From Fragum whitleyi (Eukaryota; Mollusca; Bivalvia; Cardiida; Cardiidae): DNA of 64,000 nt. Location: the NCBI GenBank assembly GCA_948146395.1, contig OX411558.1, positions 37,336,850 to 37,400,849 on the forward strand, in the 5' to 3' direction. The notes under the pieces were generated by a model that was given only the letters and a program-made list of their open reading frames with translations, was not told the DNA's origin and searched no databases. Made by a program: the position numbers and the translations under genes. Positions 61,016 through 64,000 of this stretch are shown piece by piece (positions within the stretch are counted from its first letter, which is position 1; each line of letters starts with the position of its first letter).

Positions 61016-61176
61016 TCTCTCTCTTCCTCTCTCTTTCTCTCTTTCTCTAGCTCTCTGTCTGTCTCTCTGTCTCTCTGTCTGGCCGTCTCTGTCTGTCTCT
61101 CTGTCTCTGTCTCTGACTATGTCTCTATATCTCTCTGTCTGTCTCTGTCTCTCTGTCCCTGTCTCTCTGTCCCTGT

Positions 61177-61221
<45 letters not shown>

Positions 61222-61229
61222 CTCTCTCG

Positions 61230-61274
<45 letters not shown>

Positions 61275-61451
61275 TCTCTCTTTCTCTAGCTCTCTGTCTG
61301 TCTCTCTGTCTCTCTGTCTGTCCGTCTCTGTCTGTCCGTCTCTGTCTGTCTGGCTCTCTGTCCCTCTCTGTCTCTCTCTCTCTTTCTTTCTCCCTATCTC
61401 TCTTTTTCCCTCTCCCCCTCTCTCTCTCTCCTTTTCTCTCTCTCTCTTTAT
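60658..61451. repeat. CT-rich imperfect microsatellite
   Basis: About 790 bases of CT with CTGTCTGTCTC and a nearly repeated GCTCTCTGTCTGTCTCTCTG block (about 61050 and 61290). The counterpart of 49021-49588. The open frames here are artefacts. Confidence 0.95.
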
Positions 61452-61569
61452 TCGAATAAAATATCATCTCGCTTATCATTCCAAAAGCTTAGGCGCAAGA
61501 ATCGGGTTAGTGGCTATAAAATGCATGCATTATCGACGACCTTGCGCTAAGCCCTCAACATTTGTTTTA

Positions 61570-61810
61570 TTGTTTGTCTTGAATGTTGAGTCATATCGCG
61601 GCTAGAACACCTAACCATTGATTCCTGCTATTTCTATCACTCTAAACATACTACAACATTATATCCAGAGTGATTTCTTTCAACCCTTTGGATTGAGACA
61701 AATATCTCAAGGAAATGATATTTGCCGGGACGGGGTATAAAACCCTGTACGTCAGCATTTAGATTGAAGGTTCGAACGCGTATACAACTGCGCCATTGTC
61801 CCGGCCTTAA
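61570..61810 (-). mobile_element. Diverged SINE, reverse strand, copy B
   Basis: Virtually the same as 52560-52800, as part of the duplication. Confidence 0.6.
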
Positions 61811-61819
61811 CCCACAATT

Positions 61820-62635
61820 TGAAATTGACAACGTCATTGATTTTGGGATGAAATTGAATGGGTGGGATGAATGAGCTTTGAATTACATGTATATTAAAAA
61901 GAGAGCTTGTGTACAGTTAAAAACATCGTGAAATTGACACTCATTCCGATCAAAATCATTCTTAATCGCTCACTCAGCGCTCCATTCATTCATTCCAAAC
62001 ACTCACTCAAATCGATCATAAAAGCTCCAAAATCATTAGAAAAAATCGTTCAGGACTTTTAACAATGAAATCGACCAGTTTATTCTACGATTTTATTATC
62101 TGGCGTGGACTTTCGAGTGTCTGATTGGTCCACGAAGACGTACAAACAGAAAGATACGTATATTTTACTAAAGGGAGGTAATTAATATCGCTTATTTTGT
62201 TCATCTTGAACAAAATTAGCAATATTGGATTACCTACCTTTAATTTCACTAAGAACTCGCTCCACACACTCATTCAATTTCATTCCGGAATCATTCTAAA
62301 AGCATTCAACTTGTCAATTTCACGATGTTCTTAACTGTACAATATCGCTTATTTCGTCTGAATCGTACAAAGTATCGACACTTATTACCTCTTTTTTTTT
62401 TTCAAAAAAAAAAAAAAAAAAAAGAAAACTTTTTTCTACAAAAACAGTTCTTTTTCTTCACAAACCAATCAGGCGCTTACAATCTCAAGAAAGAAATAGA
62501 TAGATCGTGGAATTTTTCGAGTGATTTGGATGCAGTTTTTGAATTTTTTTCAGTGATTATAGAGCGTTTTGGAATGTTGTGACTGAGTGCTTCGGACGAA
62601 GTGTATGTCAATTTCACGGTGTTGTTAACAGTAAA
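61820..62635. mobile_element. Family M MITE cluster in copy B
   Basis: The full copy 61912-62339 plus flanking partials, matching 52836-53655 except for a missing 45-base stretch at the left and a longer poly-A/T tract at about 62391-62423. Confidence 0.8.
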
Positions 62636-62875
62636 TGAGTCTCTTTGTGACATTTCCAACAATTTCATATGTGCGCAAAGCAAAGACTCTGGCCAGCCGG
62701 TGCATCCGCACAGTCTGACCAGAGTCTTCACTTCGCGTTTTGTAGATAAACAAGGAATCAAAATATCTGTAGACAATTAGACAAACTTGTCATTGCACTA
62801 TGTTACTGCCTGGGCCTCTAAATGTTTGTGCCCAAAGAAGGTGTCAAATTGTTGGAAATGTCACCCACAGGCTCA
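62636..62875. mobile_element. TGAGCC MITE in copy B
   Basis: Same as 53657-53896 within the duplicated block. Confidence 0.8.
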
Positions 62876-63221
62876 AATAAGCTTATTGTTGTCGGTTAAC
62901 AGATATCATTTATTTTCATCTTTGGAGAACTGAAAAGTCGTAAATGACGCAACACTGTACAGTCATTTGCAGCTCTTTTGTACTGGATAGTCGACTTATT
63001 TGTTAATTCACAATAATATTATCATAGAAAGATGGTCAGCGGATTTTCTTAGAACTTTCATTAGTCCGTAATGTCTCTAATTATTTATCAACATTCACAT
63101 ATCCGTTCTTACTTCACTTGTTATTATCATATTCCTTATACGGGGGTTAGATAATATATAATCTCAGACTTCAAAGCATCGAGTTTGCGTGTAGACGGTA
63201 TAATAAATGGGAAATTTATAT

Positions 63222-63484
63222 GTGACCCGTCATGCGAAAAACGGACCATTTGGAAGTGCGTAAAGTACCGACCCTAGTTCAGCCTGCGCGAATTGCACAG
63301 GCTGAATTTGGTCGAACCTTTTCGCACTCGGCTAATTTTCTGAATCTTGAACGACCATTCTACCTTCCTGTAGAGAAATTTCATAAATCCAATCTACGGC
63401 TGGCATTTCCTGGACAAAATCTCTCTTTCACATATTTGTTTTACGGAGTTACTAAGTGGTCCCTTTTTGTGCGAAGACGGTCAA
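63222..63484. mobile_element. GTGACC MITE (family V) in copy B
   Basis: GTGACCCGTCATGCGAAAAA left, TTTTTGTGCGAAGACGGTCA right; partner 54244-54506. Confidence 0.7.
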
Positions 63485-63511
63485 ATAAACGAGAAATTTA
63501 TATGTTCATTC

Positions 63512-63711
63512 GTAAGCCTTGATTTTTGCTGTCTTCAATACACCGCTTGTCGTTTCCATTAATCTCGATCCTTTTTGGACGATGTCTAAATCTCTCTGTA
63601 TGCCAAAAAAGAGTGATGAAGAGGGAGATGAGAGGTAATGAGTAAGGGAGTGATTGCGGCATAGAAAGACAGGTAAAGAGAGGGGCAAAGCTATTCAATA
63701 CCACAGAGAAA
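63512..63711. other. Spacer, nothing recognised
   Basis: Unique sequence beyond the duplication end; no gene. Confidence 0.3.
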
Positions 63712-63714
63712 AGT

Positions 63715-63888
<174 letters not shown>

Positions 63889-64000
63889 AAGGGGAAAAAC
63901 AATAGGCACATGAGAGTCTGAGACGCCCTTCTATCATTTTGTTTTATAAAGAATATATAATATTTCTGGAACTTGATTGCTTTAGAAGAAAGCGGAGTGT

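Larger units (their letters stand above)
58524..63512. repeat. Segmental duplication, copy B (partner 45563-54540)
   Basis: Collinear with copy A (see that entry). Private features: a family X MITE at 59232-59667 and loss of the 49590-52460 segment and about 45 bases at 61820. Copy B starts inside hairpin family H (58525-58622). Confidence 0.85.

Noticed and set aside
60649..61479. Further Ser-Leu and Arg-Glu open frames
   Set aside because: Same microsatellite artefact in duplication copy B.
53117..62776. Pairs of identical 62- and near-identical 99-codon frames at 53.1-53.8 kb and 62.1-62.8 kb
   Set aside because: Identity is explained by the segmental duplication, and the frames lie in family M and TGAGCC MITEs.

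Overview
Kind of organism. The window is AT-rich animal nuclear DNA with GT-AG introns, multi-kilobase introns and dense short interspersed repeats. The repeat families look like those of bivalve molluscs, probably a heterodont or venerid-like clam. They include a tRNA-headed SINE with a long conserved body, many hairpin and terminal-inverted-repeat (TIR) MITEs, and tandemly repeated decayed modules. The bivalve assignment is recognition from memory and was not tested by a search.

Layout. (1) Positions 192-24069, minus strand: the first nine coding exons of GMPPA, the alpha subunit of GDP-mannose pyrophosphorylase. They give 333 codons, all with consistent phases and splice sites; the last exons lie left of base 1. 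Its introns are packed with mobile-element remnants: a LINE tail, SINEs, four TTAA-flanked piggyBac-like MITEs, a 95-bp hairpin satellite and several foldbacks. (2) 24070-29900: no gene recognised; two candidate 2.7-kb TIR elements lie in or next to the GMPPA promoter region. (3) 30117-32153: a Tigger/pogo transposase remnant nested inside a TA-flanked MITE; its decayed C-terminus keeps a PCNA-interaction-like motif. (4) 33000-41900: decayed tandem modules surrounding a 2.9-kb intronless pseudogene (36784-39687, minus) of a large uncharacterised multi-copy metazoan family. It carries two stops and two frameshifts. (5) 42100-63510: an old direct segmental duplication (about 45.56-54.54 kb against 58.52-63.51 kb). 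Each copy has private insertions, which supplies empty-site proof for a MITE with 9-bp target duplications. Long CT/GA microsatellites lie in and beside these blocks.

How things work together. GMPPA is the only gene here that looks intact. It is expected to act in the cytosol with the catalytic partner GMPPB, controlling GDP-mannose supply for glycosylation. Almost everything else is transposon biology: broken autonomous elements (Tigger, LINE, the 36.8-39.7 kb family) and non-autonomous derivatives. Most short open reading frames, including long Ser-Leu or Arg-Glu ones, are products of repeats. I found no CRISPR array, operon, rRNA or convincing functional tRNA gene, and no clear evidence of a wholly new biological system. 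The most promising oddities are the 9-bp-TSD palindrome-cored MITE, the symmetric tRNA-like inverted pair at 57-58 kb, and the tandem hairpin satellite.
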